Assembly: GCF_031834615.1 (NCBI RefSeq)
Contig: NZ_CP115543.1
Location: 3,855,001 to 3,919,000, forward strand
Direction of reading: 5' to 3'
DNA length: 64,000 bases
DNA from: Stenotrophomonas aracearum
GTDB lineage: Bacteria; Pseudomonadota; Gammaproteobacteria; Xanthomonadales; Xanthomonadaceae
A model generated the notes under the pieces. It was not told where the DNA came from. It searched no databases and was given only the letters and a program-made list of their open reading frames with translations. This document shows positions 29,537-39,890 of the stretch, in pieces (within the stretch, counting starts at the first letter, position 1; each line of letters starts with the position of its first letter). Position numbers and translations under genes: made by a program.

Positions 29537-29854
29537 TCAACCCGAGACCAGCTTCAGGCCGATAACACCCGCCACGATCAGCCCGATGCACGCCAGCCGC
29601 GGCGCCGAAGCGCTGTCGCCGAACAGGAAGATGCCCAGGATCGCCACGCCGAGCGCGCCGATCCCGGTCCAGATGGCGTAGCCGGTCCCTACCGGAATGG
29701 TGCGCAGGGCCTGGGTGAGCAGGTACAGGCTGATGCCCGCCGAAATGATGGTGGCCACGGTCGGCCACGGCTTGCTGAAGCCGTCGCTGTATTTCAGGCC
29801 AAGCGCGAAGCCGATTTCGAACACGCCGGCCAGCAGCAGGTAGATCCAGGGCAT
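29537..29854 (-). CDS. sugE: SMR family exporter SugE/Gdx (guanidinium/quaternary ammonium)
   Basis: Four-helix small multidrug resistance protein of 105 aa. The subtype-defining residues of the guanidinium exporter Gdx are present: E13, S42 and W62, with [15 protein letters not shown] and the C-terminal [12 protein letters not shown]. Gdx proteins exchange guanidinium for protons as antiparallel dimers. The ATG has a strong TAGGAGG site only 9 nt after a terminator-like hairpin in a structured leader (29862-30024), which suggests regulation by attenuation. Confidence 0.88.
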   Translation of the reverse strand: MPWIYLLLAGVFEIGFALGLKYSDGFSKPWPTVATIISAGISLYLLTQALRTIPVGTGYAIWTGIGALGVAILGIFLFGDSASAPRLACIGLIVAGVIGLKLVSG

Positions 29855-29861
29855 GGGGATT

Positions 29862-29978
29862 GCCTCCTAAACAAAAACAAAACGGCCCGGTGTCTTCACA
29901 CCGGACCGTCATCGGCAGGTTGCCGTGGAACAATGATTCTGCGCAAAACAGATGTTCCACAGGGCGGGACGTCCCGCC
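29862..29978 (-). promoter_or_regulatory. Structured leader of sugE with terminator-like hairpin
   Basis: On the minus strand, in order: a perfect 16-bp palindrome (29963-29978), an 8-bp stem GTGGAACA/TGTTCCAC (29925-29932 with 29953-29960) enclosing a TCTG/CAGA hairpin, a small CGGCA-ACC-TGCCG hairpin (29913-29925, sharing one base), a 12-bp GC hairpin (29882-29909) followed by TTTTGTTTTTGTTT, then the sugE ribosome site. The last hairpin looks like an intrinsic terminator. It may end speD transcripts, switch sugE on and off, or both. None of the known guanidine riboswitch core motifs was recognised. Confidence 0.5.
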
Positions 29979-30024
29979 TGCCTGCCACCCCGCCGGGGCC
30001 AGGCCCGGACGGTGGAGCAGTGTA

Positions 30025-30819
30025 TTACTCGGACAGGTTGCGGCCGTGGAACAGCTCTTCGATCTCGCGCTTCAGCAGCGCTTCGATCTTCATGCGTTCC
30101 TTGAACGACAGGTTCTTGGCCTTCTCTTCGAACAGGTACTGGTCCAGGTCGAAGTCCTTCAGGTGCATCTTCGTGTGGAAGATGTTTTCCTGGTAGACGT
30201 TGACGTCGAACATCTCGTAACGCGACTTGATGTTCTTGGCCAGGAAGTTCTGGATCGAGTTGATCTTGTGGTCGATGAAGTGCTTCTTGCCCTTCACGTC
30301 ACGGGTGAAGCCACGGACGCGGTAGTCCATGATCACGATGTCCGATTCCAGGCTCTCGATCAGGTAGTTCAGCGCCTTCAGCGGCGAAATCACGCCACAG
30401 GTAGCCACATCGATGTCCGCGCGGAACGTGGCGATGCCTTCCTGCGGGTGGGTTTCGGGGTAGGTATGGACAGTGATGTGGCTCTTGTCCATGTGCGCTA
30501 CCACGGCGTCGGAGATCAACTCCTTGCCCGCCAGCTTCTTGTCGATCACCGGTTCTTCGGAGATCAGGATCGTCACCGAAGCGCCCTGCGGATCGTAGTC
30601 CTGGCGCGCCACGTTGAGGATGTTGGCGCCGATGATCTCAGCGACATCGGTCAAGATTTGAGTCAGCCTATCGGCGTTGTACTCTTCATCGATGTATTCA
30701 ATGTAACGCTGGCGCTCCTCTTCGGTGCGGGCGTAACACACGTCATAGATGTTGAAGCTCAGCGCCTTGGTGAGGTTGTTGAAACCCTGCAACCTCAGGC
30801 GAGGCAACGGCTTGACCAC
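30025..30819 (-). CDS. speD: S-adenosylmethionine decarboxylase, proenzyme (E. coli type)
   Basis: Makes decarboxylated SAM, the aminopropyl donor for spermidine. It has 264 aa, like E. coli SpeD. The autocleavage site that creates the pyruvoyl cofactor is [11 protein letters not shown] (Ser113). The start is a GTG at 30819 with AGGA 8 nt upstream; longer upstream in-frame codons have no support. It is divergent from clp and upstream of sugE. Confidence 0.95.
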   Translation of the reverse strand: MVKPLPRLRLQGFNNLTKALSFNIYDVCYARTEEERQRYIEYIDEEYNADRLTQILTDVAEIIGANILNVARQDYDPQGASVTILISEEPVIDKKLAGKELISDAVVAHMDKSHITVHTYPETHPQEGIATFRADIDVATCGVISPLKALNYLIESLESDIVIMDYRVRGFTRDVKGKKHFIDHKINSIQNFLAKNIKSRYEMFDVNVYQENIFHTKMHLKDFDLDQYLFEEKAKNLSFKERMKIEALLKREIEELFHGRNLSE

Positions 30820-30990
30820 GGCGGTCGATCCTGTGTGTGGTGGGAAAGGAACAATTATGGGGCAAACTGATCGAGGGCGAAACTTGCATTGAAACAAGTT
30901 GCTGTGTTGGGGTTTGCCCTTCACAACCCTGATCGTTAAGCTCGCGGCACATAGCCGTGAATTGTTCATGAGCAAAGGGAGCGCCTCAAC

Positions 30991-31656
30991 GTGTCATCTG
31001 TGCGCCTTGCCACGAGTCCATTGGCCCTGGACATCGCCACCATAGATCGCTTTCTGGCCCACAGCCATCGACGCCGTTACCCAGGCCGCACCGATGTTTT
31101 CCGCCCCGGCGACCCTGCGGGCACCCTGTACTACGTGATCAGCGGCTCCGTTTCCATAATTGCCGAGGAAGAAGACGACCGCGAGCTGGTCCTGGGCTAC
31201 TTCGGCTCGGGCGAGTTCGTGGGCGAGATGGGCCTGTTCGTGGAGACCGAGCGCCGTGAGGTGATCCTGCGCACCCGCACCCCGTGCGAGCTGGCCGAGA
31301 TCAGCTACGAGCGGCTGCACCAGCTGTTCCTGGGGCCGCTCTCCACCGACGCCCCGCGCCTGCTCTACGCGCTGGGCCAGCAGGTCTCCAAGCGCCTGCT
31401 GGACACCAGCCGCAAGGCCAGCCGGCTGGCCTTCCTGGACGTTACCGACCGCATCGTGCGTACCCTGCACGACCTGGCCCGTGAGCCGGAGGCCATGAGC
31501 CATCCGCAGGGCACCCAGCTGCGCGTGTCCCGCCAGGAGCTGGCGCGGCTGGTGGGGTGTTCGCGTGAAATGGCCGGGCGGGTGCTCAAGAAGCTGCAGA
31601 GCGACGGGCTGCTGCACGCCCGCGGCAAGACCGTTGTCCTGTACGGGACGCGCTGA
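30991..31656 (+). CDS. clp: CRP-like global regulator Clp
   Basis: Xanthomonad CRP/FNR-family activator of exoenzyme, biofilm and virulence genes, 221 aa. It has a cNMP-type beta roll (about 20-130; [30 protein letters not shown]), a dimer helix and a C-terminal winged helix ([26 protein letters not shown]). In Xanthomonas, Clp binds c-di-GMP, which blocks its DNA binding; that is family knowledge. The N-terminus is several residues shorter than in X. campestris Clp. The GTG start has AAGGGAG upstream. Confidence 0.94.
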   Translation: MSSVRLATSPLALDIATIDRFLAHSHRRRYPGRTDVFRPGDPAGTLYYVISGSVSIIAEEEDDRELVLGYFGSGEFVGEMGLFVETERREVILRTRTPCELAEISYERLHQLFLGPLSTDAPRLLYALGQQVSKRLLDTSRKASRLAFLDVTDRIVRTLHDLAREPEAMSHPQGTQLRVSRQELARLVGCSREMAGRVLKKLQSDGLLHARGKTVVLYGTR

Positions 31657-31664
31657 TTCCGGTT

Positions 31665-31681
31665 GCCGGCCTACGGCCGGC
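31665..31681 (+). terminator. Hairpin after clp
   Basis: GCCGGCC-TAC-GGCCGGC stem-loop 9 nt after the clp stop. It has no T run; it may be a REP-like element rather than a true terminator. Confidence 0.4.
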
Positions 31682-31733
31682 CGCATGGTGGGGCATGACA
31701 ATGCCCTTCACACGGTGCCGGTAGGCTGAATGC

Positions 31734-32492
31734 ATGGCACCTGGCAGCGAATTCTACTGGTTCATCCTGATCGGCCTCGGCGCGCAGCTGGTCGACGGCG
31801 CGCTGGGCATGGCGTTCGGGCTGGTGTCCTCGTCGGTGATGCTCAGCATGGGCATCCCCCCGGCGGCGGTCAGCGCAAGCGTGCATACCGCCGAGGTGTT
31901 CACGACAGGCGCCTCCGGGGTGTCGCACCTGGTGGCGGGGAACGTGGACAAGCGGCTGTTCCTGCGCCTGGCCCTGCCCGGCGCGGTCGGCGGGGTGGTC
32001 GGTGCCTACGTGCTGACCCAACTGCCGGGTGAGGCGATCCGTCCCTTCATCTACGCCTACCTGCTGGTGCTGGCGGTGTTCATCCTGCTGCGCGCGGCCG
32101 GGCGGCTGGTGCCGCGTCAGGAAGTGAAGCGGGTGCCGGTGCTGGGCTTCTTCGCCGGGCTGCTGGACGCCAGCGGCGGCGGCGGCTGGGGCCCGGTGGC
32201 CACCTCCACCCTGCTCGCCCGCGGCGGCCAGGCACGCACCACCATCGGCACGGTCAATGCCGCCGAGTTCGTAGTCACATTGGCGGTGTCGATCACGTTC
32301 CTGCTGTCGATGGGCCTGCAGTACCTGAACATCGTGGCCGGCCTGCTGATCGGCGGCATGATGGCCGCCCCGCTGGCGGCGGTGCTGGTGAAGCGGGTCA
32401 AGGAACGCTGGGTGCTGATTGCGGTGGGCGTGCTGGTGCTGTCGATCAGCCTCTTCCAGATCGGCCATGCAGTGAAGGGGTGGTTGGGTTAA
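31734..32492 (+). CDS. TSUP family membrane transporter (TauE/SafE)
   Basis: A 252-aa inner-membrane protein with eight predicted helices and two TSUP half-repeats (GLGAQLVDGALGMAFGLVSSSVMLS, residues about 9-33, and FFAGLLDASGGGGWGP). TSUP proteins export sulfite, sulfoacetate or other organosulfur anions. The substrate is unassigned. Its TAA stop overlaps that of the convergent HAD gene through a shared TTAA. Confidence 0.88.
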   Translation: MAPGSEFYWFILIGLGAQLVDGALGMAFGLVSSSVMLSMGIPPAAVSASVHTAEVFTTGASGVSHLVAGNVDKRLFLRLALPGAVGGVVGAYVLTQLPGEAIRPFIYAYLLVLAVFILLRAAGRLVPRQEVKRVPVLGFFAGLLDASGGGGWGPVATSTLLARGGQARTTIGTVNAAEFVVTLAVSITFLLSMGLQYLNIVAGLLIGGMMAAPLAAVLVKRVKERWVLIAVGVLVLSISLFQIGHAVKGWLG

Positions 32493-33205
32493 CCCCGGTC
32501 ACCGCCGCGGTCGACGCAGCCCCAGTTGAGGATCCGGGTACCCGGCTTCAACACCTGGCGGAAGTACGCCACCTTGGACACCTTCGGGTTCACCACCACC
32601 GGCTCCTTTGCGGCCAGCAGCAGCGGCAGGTCGGCGGTGCTGTCCGAATAGGCCACGTCGATGTCGCCGTAGCCACGCTCGCGCAGCATCCGCATCTTTT
32701 CTTCGTTGTGGCAGTGCCGGGTGGCACCCACAGCGCCAAAGCGCGGCCCGACCTCGCTGCCGATCACCGGCACGCCCTGGTGGGCGACGAAGGCCAGGAT
32801 CGCGCGGGCCAGCTCCGGCGGTGCGCCGGTCGCCACCACCACGCGGTCGCCCTTGGCACGATGTTCGGCGAACACCTGCAGCGCCTGCGGCAGCAGCTTG
32901 GCGCGCAGCTGCGCCTCGTGCTTGAGCACGTAGGCGTCGATCACCCGGTTGAATTCACGCGCACGGTGCAGGCCGAAGGTGGCGATCCAGACATAGACCG
33001 AGATACCGGTACGCCGCGTCGGCAGCATCGCCACCAGCGGCCCGGCGACCGGCGTCACCAGCAGCGCGCCGAGCAGCCGCAACGGGTTGCGCTTGATGAG
33101 CGAGGCGAACAGGTGGCTGCCGGAGTCGCCGTCGTACAGGGTGTGGTCGAAGTCGAAGACCACCAGCGGCGCGTCGTCGTGCGGAGTCGGGTAGTTCGCT
33201 GTCAT
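32489..33205 (-). CDS. HAD-IB family phosphatase
   Basis: A 238-aa HAD-superfamily hydrolase with motif [13 protein letters not shown] (DxDxT), motif [12 protein letters not shown] and motif [16 protein letters not shown]. Family members include SerB and glycerophosphate or lysophosphatidate phosphatases (PlsC-linked). The start ATG overlaps the trpC stop by 4 nt, so it is coupled to the trp operon. A true role in tryptophan synthesis is not implied by the reaction chemistry. Confidence 0.85.
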   Translation of the reverse strand: MTANYPTPHDDAPLVVFDFDHTLYDGDSGSHLFASLIKRNPLRLLGALLVTPVAGPLVAMLPTRRTGISVYVWIATFGLHRAREFNRVIDAYVLKHEAQLRAKLLPQALQVFAEHRAKGDRVVVATGAPPELARAILAFVAHQGVPVIGSEVGPRFGAVGATRHCHNEEKMRMLRERGYGDIDVAYSDSTADLPLLLAAKEPVVVNPKVSKVAYFRQVLKPGTRILNWGCVDRGGDRG

Positions 33206-34005
33206 GCGCTGAAGAATAGCTGACGCAGGCCCTCGCCGGGTTCTTCGACCCGCATGAAGGCCTCGCCGACCAGGAACGCATGCACCCCGGCGTTGCGCAT
33301 CAGGGTCACGTCGTCCGGGCCGAGGATGCCACTTTCGGTGACCAGCAGGCGGTCGCGCGGCACGGCTTGGCGCATCTCCAGGGTGGTCTGCAGCGACACC
33401 TCGAACGTGCGCAGGTTGCGGTTGTTGATTCCGATCAGCGGCACCGGCACCTGGATGGCACGCTCCAGTTCGTCGATATCGTGCACTTCCACCAGCACGT
33501 CCATGCCCAGCTGCATGGCCAGGTCGGACAGCTCGGCCAGCTGGCGGTCTTCCAGCGCGGCCACGATCAGCAGGATGCAGTCCGCGCCAAGCACGCGCGC
33601 CTCGTACACCTGGTAGGCGTCGATCACGAAATCCTTGCGCAGCACCGGCAGCGTGCACGCGTCGCGCGCCTGCTGCAGGTAGGCGTCGGCGCCCTGGAAG
33701 AAGTCCACGTCGGTCAGCACCGACAGGCAGCTGGCGCCGCCGAACTCATAGCTCACCGCGATGTCGGCCGGGTGGAAGTCCGGGCGGATCACGCCCTTGG
33801 ACGGGCTGGCCTTCTTCACTTCGGCGATCACCGCCGGGTTGCCGGCGACGATGGAGGCGCGCAATGCATCGGCGAAACCCCGTACCGGCGGCGCCGCGGC
33901 CAGGCGCTCCTGGAGCGCTTCCAGCGGCACCCGGGCGCGGCGCTCGGCCACTTCTACGGCCTTGCGGGCCAGGATGGTCTCGAGGATGTCGCTCTTGTCG
34001 CTCAT
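33202..34005 (-). CDS. trpC: Indole-3-glycerol phosphate synthase
   Basis: Closes the ring of CdRP to indole-3-glycerol phosphate in tryptophan synthesis, 267 aa. TIM-barrel signatures are [52 protein letters not shown] and VTESGI. It is monofunctional; trpF is not fused. The gene lies 63 nt after trpD. Confidence 0.96.
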   Translation of the reverse strand: MSDKSDILETILARKAVEVAERRARVPLEALQERLAAAPPVRGFADALRASIVAGNPAVIAEVKKASPSKGVIRPDFHPADIAVSYEFGGASCLSVLTDVDFFQGADAYLQQARDACTLPVLRKDFVIDAYQVYEARVLGADCILLIVAALEDRQLAELSDLAMQLGMDVLVEVHDIDELERAIQVPVPLIGINNRNLRTFEVSLQTTLEMRQAVPRDRLLVTESGILGPDDVTLMRNAGVHAFLVGEAFMRVEEPGEGLRQLFFSA

Positions 34006-34068
34006 GTCGTTCAGGGTCCTTCAGGCCGGCCATTATCGACCAGCCACGGGTGAGGCGTGAAGGCGGGC

Positions 34069-35102
34069 TCAGCCCGCCGTGCGGATGCGCCGGGTGGCGT
34101 CCACGTAGTCGTGCATGCGCTGGCGGGCGCTGCCGTCGGCAATGGCGGCGCGGGCGCGGGCCAGGCCGTCGGCGATGCTGCTGGCCACGCCGGCGACGTA
34201 CAGCGCCGCGCCGGCGTTGAGCGCCACGATGTCCAGCGCCGGGCCCGGCACGTTGTCGAGCACGCCGCGCAGCATCGCGATCGATTCCTCCGGACCGCTT
34301 ACCTTGAGGTTGCGGCTGGCCGACATGGCAATGCCGAAATCTTCCGGATGGATCTCGTACTCGCGGACCTTGCCATCGCGCAGCTCGCCGACCAGCGTGC
34401 CGGCGCCCAGCGAGATCTCGTCCATGTTGTCGCGGCCCCACACCACCATGGCGCGCTCGGCGCCCAGCTCGCGCAGCACGCGCGCCTGGATGCCCACCAG
34501 GTCCGGATGGAACACGCCCATCAGCACGTTGGTGGCACCGACCGGGTTGGTCAGCGGACCGAGGATGTTGAAGATGGTGCGTACGCCCATCTCGCGACGC
34601 ACCGGCGCCACCACCTTCATCGCCGGGTGGTGCATCGGCGCGAACATGAAGCCGATACCGGTCTCCGTAATCGCCTGCGCCACTTCTTCCGGGCGCAGTT
34701 CGATGACCGCACCCAACGCTTCCACGGCATCGGCGCTGCCGGACTTGGACGACACGCTGCGGTTGCCATGCTTGGCAACCTTGCCACCGGCCGCAGCGAC
34801 CACGAACATGGCGCAGGTGGAGATGTTGAAGGTGTGCGAGCCGTCGCCACCGGTGCCGACGATGTCGATCAGGTGGGTCTTGTCCTGCACCGGTACCGCC
34901 AGGGCCAGCTCGCGCATGACCGTGGCCGCGCCGGCAATCTCGCCGACCGTTTCCTTCTTGACCCGCAGGCCGGTGAGGATCGCCGCAGTCATCACCGGCG
35001 AGACCTCGCCGCGCATCACCTGGCGCATCAGGTCGACCATTTCGTCGAAGAAGATTTCGCGGTGTTCGATGGTCCGCTGCAGCGCTTCGTGGGGGGTGAA
35101 GG

Positions 35103-35106
<4 letters not shown>
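34069..35106 (-). CDS. trpD: Anthranilate phosphoribosyltransferase
   Basis: Transfers phosphoribose from PRPP to anthranilate, 345 aa. Motifs are [35 protein letters not shown] ([18 protein letters not shown]) and [10 protein letters not shown]. The ATG overlaps the trpG stop by 4 nt. TrpG is a separate gene here, not fused. Confidence 0.96.
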
Positions 35107-35690
<584 letters not shown>

Positions 35691-35703
35691 CGGAATTTCC
35701 TGG

Positions 35704-37179
35704 TCAGAGGCCCTTGGCGGCCTGGGCTACAGCGCGGAACAGGGCGCGGCCCTTGTTCATGGTCTCGTCCCATTCCTTGCCCGGGTCCGAGTCGTAGACG
35801 ATGCCGGCGCCGGCCTGCACGTGCAGGCGGCCGTCCTTGATCACCGCAGTGCGGATCGCGATGGCGGTGTCGGCGTCGCCATGCCAGCCGATGTAGCCGA
35901 TGCTGCCGGCGTAGACATTCCGCTTGATCGGCTCCAGCTCGCGGATGACTTCCAGCGCGCGGATCTTCGGCGCGCCGCTGACGGTGCCGGCCGGGAAGGT
36001 GGCGCGCAGCACGTCGGCATAGCTCAGGCCCGGCTGCAGCTGCCCGGTAACTTCGCTGACGATATGCATGACGTGGCTGTAGCGCTCGATCACGAACTGC
36101 TCGCCCACTTCCACCGTACCCGCCTTTGAAACACGCCCCGCATCGTTGCGGCCGAGGTCGATCAGCATCAGGTGCTCGGCGCGTTCCTTCGGGTCGGCCA
36201 GCAGCTCGGCTTCGAGTGCGTTGTCTTCTTCCACCGTGGCGCCGCGCGGCCGGGTACCGGCGATCGGGCGTACGGTGACCTCGCCGTCCTGCAGGCGCAC
36301 CAGGATTTCCGGCGAGGAGCCGACCACCTGCACGTCGCCGGTGTCGAGGAAGTACATGTACGGCGACGGGTTGAGCGCGCGCAGCGCCCGGTACACGTCC
36401 ACCGGGCGCGCCTTGAACGGCACGCTCAGGCGCTGGCTGAGGACCACCTGGAAGATGTCGCCGGCGCGGATGTATTCCTTGGACTTGTCCACTGCGGCGA
36501 TGAAGCCTTCGCGGGTGAAGCCGGACACGAAGTCGTTTTCGTCCAGCACGTCGCGGGTGATCGGCGCCGGGTAGCCCGCACCCGGCGCGCGCAGCTTTGC
36601 CACCAGCGTGTCCAGGCGTGCCTGCGCGTCGTCCCATGCGCCAGACTGGCCGGGGTCGGCATGCACGATCAGGTACAGGCGGCCCTTGAGGTTGTCGAAC
36701 ACCGCCAGGTCTTCGGAATGCAGCAGCAGGATGTCCGGGGTGCCCAGCTCATCGCGGCCGCGCGGCGGGGCCAGGCGCGGTTCGATATAGCCGATGCACT
36801 CGAACCCGAACCAGCCGACCAGGCCGCCGGTGAAACCGGGCAGGCCCGCCAGCTTCGGCACCGAATGGGCGCTGCGCAGCGCCTCGACCTCGGTGAACGG
36901 GTCGGCCACCTCACGGGTTTCCACCACCTGCCCCGCCTCGCTGACGGTCAGGGTATGGCCGTGGAAGGCATATACGCGCCGCGCCGGCAGGCCGATGATC
37001 GAGTAGCGCCCGAAGCGTTCCCCGCCTTCGACCGATTCGAACAGATAGGTGTGCGGGCCGTCGGCGAGCTTCAGATAGACCGAAAGCGGCGTGTCCAGGT
37101 CGGACAGCACTTCGCGGACGACGGGGATGCGGGTATGGCCTTCAGCGGCCTGCTGCTGGAACTGCTCGAGCGTGATCAA
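35704..37179 (-). CDS. trpE: Anthranilate synthase component I
   Basis: Forms anthranilate from chorismate with TrpG, 491 aa. An N-terminal regulatory domain holds [19 protein letters not shown] ([18 protein letters not shown]) for tryptophan feedback. The C-terminal catalytic part has [31 protein letters not shown] and the [11 protein letters not shown] motif. The start is a TTG at 37179, with GGAAGGA 7 nt upstream, giving [10 protein letters not shown]. No Trp-rich leader peptide or attenuator is visible upstream. Confidence 0.95.
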   Translation of the reverse strand: MITLEQFQQQAAEGHTRIPVVREVLSDLDTPLSVYLKLADGPHTYLFESVEGGERFGRYSIIGLPARRVYAFHGHTLTVSEAGQVVETREVADPFTEVEALRSAHSVPKLAGLPGFTGGLVGWFGFECIGYIEPRLAPPRGRDELGTPDILLLHSEDLAVFDNLKGRLYLIVHADPGQSGAWDDAQARLDTLVAKLRAPGAGYPAPITRDVLDENDFVSGFTREGFIAAVDKSKEYIRAGDIFQVVLSQRLSVPFKARPVDVYRALRALNPSPYMYFLDTGDVQVVGSSPEILVRLQDGEVTVRPIAGTRPRGATVEEDNALEAELLADPKERAEHLMLIDLGRNDAGRVSKAGTVEVGEQFVIERYSHVMHIVSEVTGQLQPGLSYADVLRATFPAGTVSGAPKIRALEVIRELEPIKRNVYAGSIGYIGWHGDADTAIAIRTAVIKDGRLHVQAGAGIVYDSDPGKEWDETMNKGRALFRAVAQAAKGL

Positions 37180-37359
37180 GACGACTTTCCTTCCGGGAAA
37201 CGGCGGTGGCGGGACGGACGACGGCAACAGGCCACCATCGCCACCAACGGCGAGCGGAAGAAAGGGTATGCGGGGTCGTCAGAATGGACACCCGGGGACT
37301 GTACCGCATTGGCGGCACCGGATGGAACCCGCGCGCGCCCGGTCCAGTCACGGCCCCGC

Positions 37360-37376
37360 CGGCGGTTCAGCCGCCG
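37360..37376 (-). terminator. Hairpin after the XVIPCD effector gene
   Basis: CGGCGG-TTCAG-CCGCCG stem-loop 16 nt beyond the effector stop. There is no U-run, so termination here is uncertain. Confidence 0.3.
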
Positions 37377-37391
37377 ACAGGGCCAGATGCG

Positions 37392-39776
37392 TCAACCCAT
37401 GCGGCGTGCGGCCTGCTGCTCCTGTTCGCGCTGTTCGGCGCCCAGGTCGGTCACCAGCGCCGGTGTCGCAGCGGTGCGCGCCTGCTGGCGAGTGGCCTCG
37501 GCCACCTGCTCGGTGCTCACGCTGAGCGGCTGCTGGCGGCCGGCGACCACGTCCACCTGGGCCAGGTGGCGGTGCACCGACGTCAGGTCCTGGGTATCGA
37601 CGGCGAAGACGCGGGTGCGGTCCTCGCTGAGTACGACCCGCTCGATGCGTTCCAGTCCTTCCTGCGTCGCCTTGGCCGCCAGCGCACCGGCCAGCTGGTC
37701 GCTCTGCAGGTCGGGCACGCGGTTGTGGGCCGCATCGATTCCATGCACCCCGGACTGCGCACCCTGGAACATGTGGTACTGCCTGTGGCCTGGGTCGTTG
37801 ATGCCGACCACCAGCGTGGATGGCTCGGCGGCGACGGCCGCGTGCTTCTCCGCCGGGTGCTGGACGCGTTCGTGCTGTTCCAGCAGCGTGCGCGCGTGCG
37901 CCTCCTGCTTCCCGAGCTCGGCATCGAGACTGGGAATGACGGTATCGGCCATGCCATGGCGCGCGGCCGCCTCGCCGAAGGACGGCATGATGCGGTTCGC
38001 GAACACGGCGGTTTCGGCGAGGTTGAGCAGGTTCAGCGGGCGGTTGGCGGTTGGCACGTGCGTGGCAACGGCCGCCGCGGTCGCAGTACCCACGCCACCT
38101 ACGGTAGCGAGTACGGCCGGGGCCTGCGCAGTGACGTTCTTCACGTGGTACGCGGAGAAGTCGTAGCCCTGGTCGACGTAGGCACCTGCGGTGGCATAGC
38201 CATTTCGCAGGGTTCCGGCGACCCACTGGCCCTGGCGGTCGATGCCGTCAGCGACGCGTTGCCCGGCCGCCCGCACGGTGGCGGCGTCTTCGCGCGCCTC
38301 GCGTTCGGCTTGAACGGCGCGGCTTTCCTGGGCGGTACGGATCTGCTCGGCGTTGGCCTGCAAGCGCTTCGATACGTCGTCCAGCCCGATCAGGTCCGCA
38401 CCGGCAGACAGCGCCGACAGCGGCCCGGCCATCAGGTGGCCGCGCACGCGGTCGCGGGTGGCTTCCACCATGCCAGTCAGTTCGCGCCCACTGGCGATCA
38501 CCGTGGTGCCCCCCTGCACGCCAACGCTCAGCGTGGCCGAGCCGGTTTCCACCACCTTGCCGACCACCATGCCCTGCACCCGCGCGACCTGCTCCAGGCC
38601 ATCACCGGTCTTGTCCAGTGCGTACGCCACGCCGGCACCGGCACGTTCGACCTGTTCGCCCGCTACGCGACCGGCGCGCATGCCCTGCGCACCGGCGTGC
38701 AGCACGGTGGAGAGAGGACCCGCGAGTTCGGCGACCTGGCTGGGCGCGGCGGTGCGTGCGCGGTCGACCAGCTCGCCCTGCGCATTGCGGGTCTTGGCAT
38801 CAAGCACGATTTCCATCTGGCCGGCGGCGACCGGCACGTTGCGCAGCGCTTCGTTGCCGGGCTTGGACCCCAGCTGCTCAACGAACTGTGCGGCGGAGGT
38901 CTGCGCCCCGGGCGGCAGCATCTCGCGCATCTTTTCGGTGACGAGCGACTGCATCATGGGTTCCTGCAGAAGCTTGCTGGCTTCGTTGGCCAGCAGCCCG
39001 TAGCCATTGCGCTGATGCTCGTTCAACCGCTGCAGGCCGTTCTGCACATCGTTGAGCACTTCGCCACTGGTTTGATACGTATGCACGGTCTGCTGCGGAT
39101 TGAACACAGGTAGCCCGTTGTCTTTGGCGTACCGCGAAGCGGTGTCGGGATGCAGGCCGGCTGCATTGAAGGTGGTGGCACGCGCACCGGTCACGGCCGA
39201 GGCCGCAGAGGCCATGCCGCCACCGAGGGAGTGGCCGGCGATCTCGAATCCACCGGGAATGTCGCGATTGATGGTCGCCGCGAGCCGCATCGCGCGATCG
39301 TAGTAGTCACTACGCATGCCGATGCCCTGCTGACCGTTGTTGAGGAAGTCCTCCCCGCCGGACTCGCGTCGCCCTCCGGGTGCAGACGGGTCGATGATTA
39401 CGCCCGTCGAGCCTTTGTAGACCACGACCGGCTTGGCAGCTTCACCGAGCACGGCCTTGTCGGGCAGGTAGATCTCCGCACGGAACCCGGACTGCAGGGG
39501 ATGCAACAGGTCACGGATTTCATCGTCTTCCAGATTGATTCCCGCAGCGCGCAGCGTGGCGGGATCCTCGCTGGCACGCGACCAACCCACCGGCGGTGCA
39601 CCGTCACCCTTTGCGGAAAGGTAGACATCGGCGGCGAGTCCGGACATCTCCCGTGCGTGATATGTCTCCTGAAGTCGATCTGCTTCGCTGTCATTGCCGC
39701 TGTCGCGCAGCTGCTGGACGAGGAGATGGTTCTGCTGGACGGCGCTGGCACGCGCCTGGAATTCGGGACCACTCAT
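37392..39776 (-). CDS. Predicted type IV secretion effector: lipase-like protein with XVIPCD domain
   Basis: A 794-aa protein. The first ~260 residues look like an alpha/beta-hydrolase (lipase class 3 / DUF2974-like): oxyanion strand VVVYKGST near 120 and nucleophile elbow AGHSLGGG with Ser183. A long Ala/Gln-rich middle follows. The last ~135 residues match the XVIPCD secretion signal: RQYHMFQG...GVHGIDA, LSEDRTRVFAVDT, HRHLAQVDV, PLSVSTEQV and a Gln-rich tail. XVIPCD proteins are delivered through VirD4 of the Xanthomonadales type IV system to kill rival bacteria. A phospholipase toxin is the likely role. ATG 39776 has GGAG 6 nt upstream; ATG 39788 has none. Confidence 0.82.
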   Translation of the reverse strand: MSGPEFQARASAVQQNHLLVQQLRDSGNDSEADRLQETYHAREMSGLAADVYLSAKGDGAPPVGWSRASEDPATLRAAGINLEDDEIRDLLHPLQSGFRAEIYLPDKAVLGEAAKPVVVYKGSTGVIIDPSAPGGRRESGGEDFLNNGQQGIGMRSDYYDRAMRLAATINRDIPGGFEIAGHSLGGGMASAASAVTGARATTFNAAGLHPDTASRYAKDNGLPVFNPQQTVHTYQTSGEVLNDVQNGLQRLNEHQRNGYGLLANEASKLLQEPMMQSLVTEKMREMLPPGAQTSAAQFVEQLGSKPGNEALRNVPVAAGQMEIVLDAKTRNAQGELVDRARTAAPSQVAELAGPLSTVLHAGAQGMRAGRVAGEQVERAGAGVAYALDKTGDGLEQVARVQGMVVGKVVETGSATLSVGVQGGTTVIASGRELTGMVEATRDRVRGHLMAGPLSALSAGADLIGLDDVSKRLQANAEQIRTAQESRAVQAEREAREDAATVRAAGQRVADGIDRQGQWVAGTLRNGYATAGAYVDQGYDFSAYHVKNVTAQAPAVLATVGGVGTATAAAVATHVPTANRPLNLLNLAETAVFANRIMPSFGEAAARHGMADTVIPSLDAELGKQEAHARTLLEQHERVQHPAEKHAAVAAEPSTLVVGINDPGHRQYHMFQGAQSGVHGIDAAHNRVPDLQSDQLAGALAAKATQEGLERIERVVLSEDRTRVFAVDTQDLTSVHRHLAQVDVVAGRQQPLSVSTEQVAEATRQQARTAATPALVTDLGAEQREQEQQAARRMG

Positions 39777-39890
39777 GGCAAGCTCCATTGCACAGTGAAG
39801 GCGCGCGATCCCCCCGAGCCGCGCTGCTTATCGAATAGCAGAACACTTTGCTAATGTCACCCTTTCAGGGGCTTCAACATCAGGATGATC

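Noticed and set aside
29862..30024. Known guanidine riboswitch (classes I-III) upstream of sugE
   Set aside because: The AGGGTTCCG and GGTCCGAGAG cores of class I, ACGR-loop pairs of class II and the class III pseudoknot motif were not found; only the 16-bp palindrome has an ACGT centre.
37180..37391. Possible trp leader peptide with consecutive Trp codons before trpE
   Set aside because: TGG triplets occur on the minus strand but no short ORF with start, Trp pair and paired terminator stems could be read.
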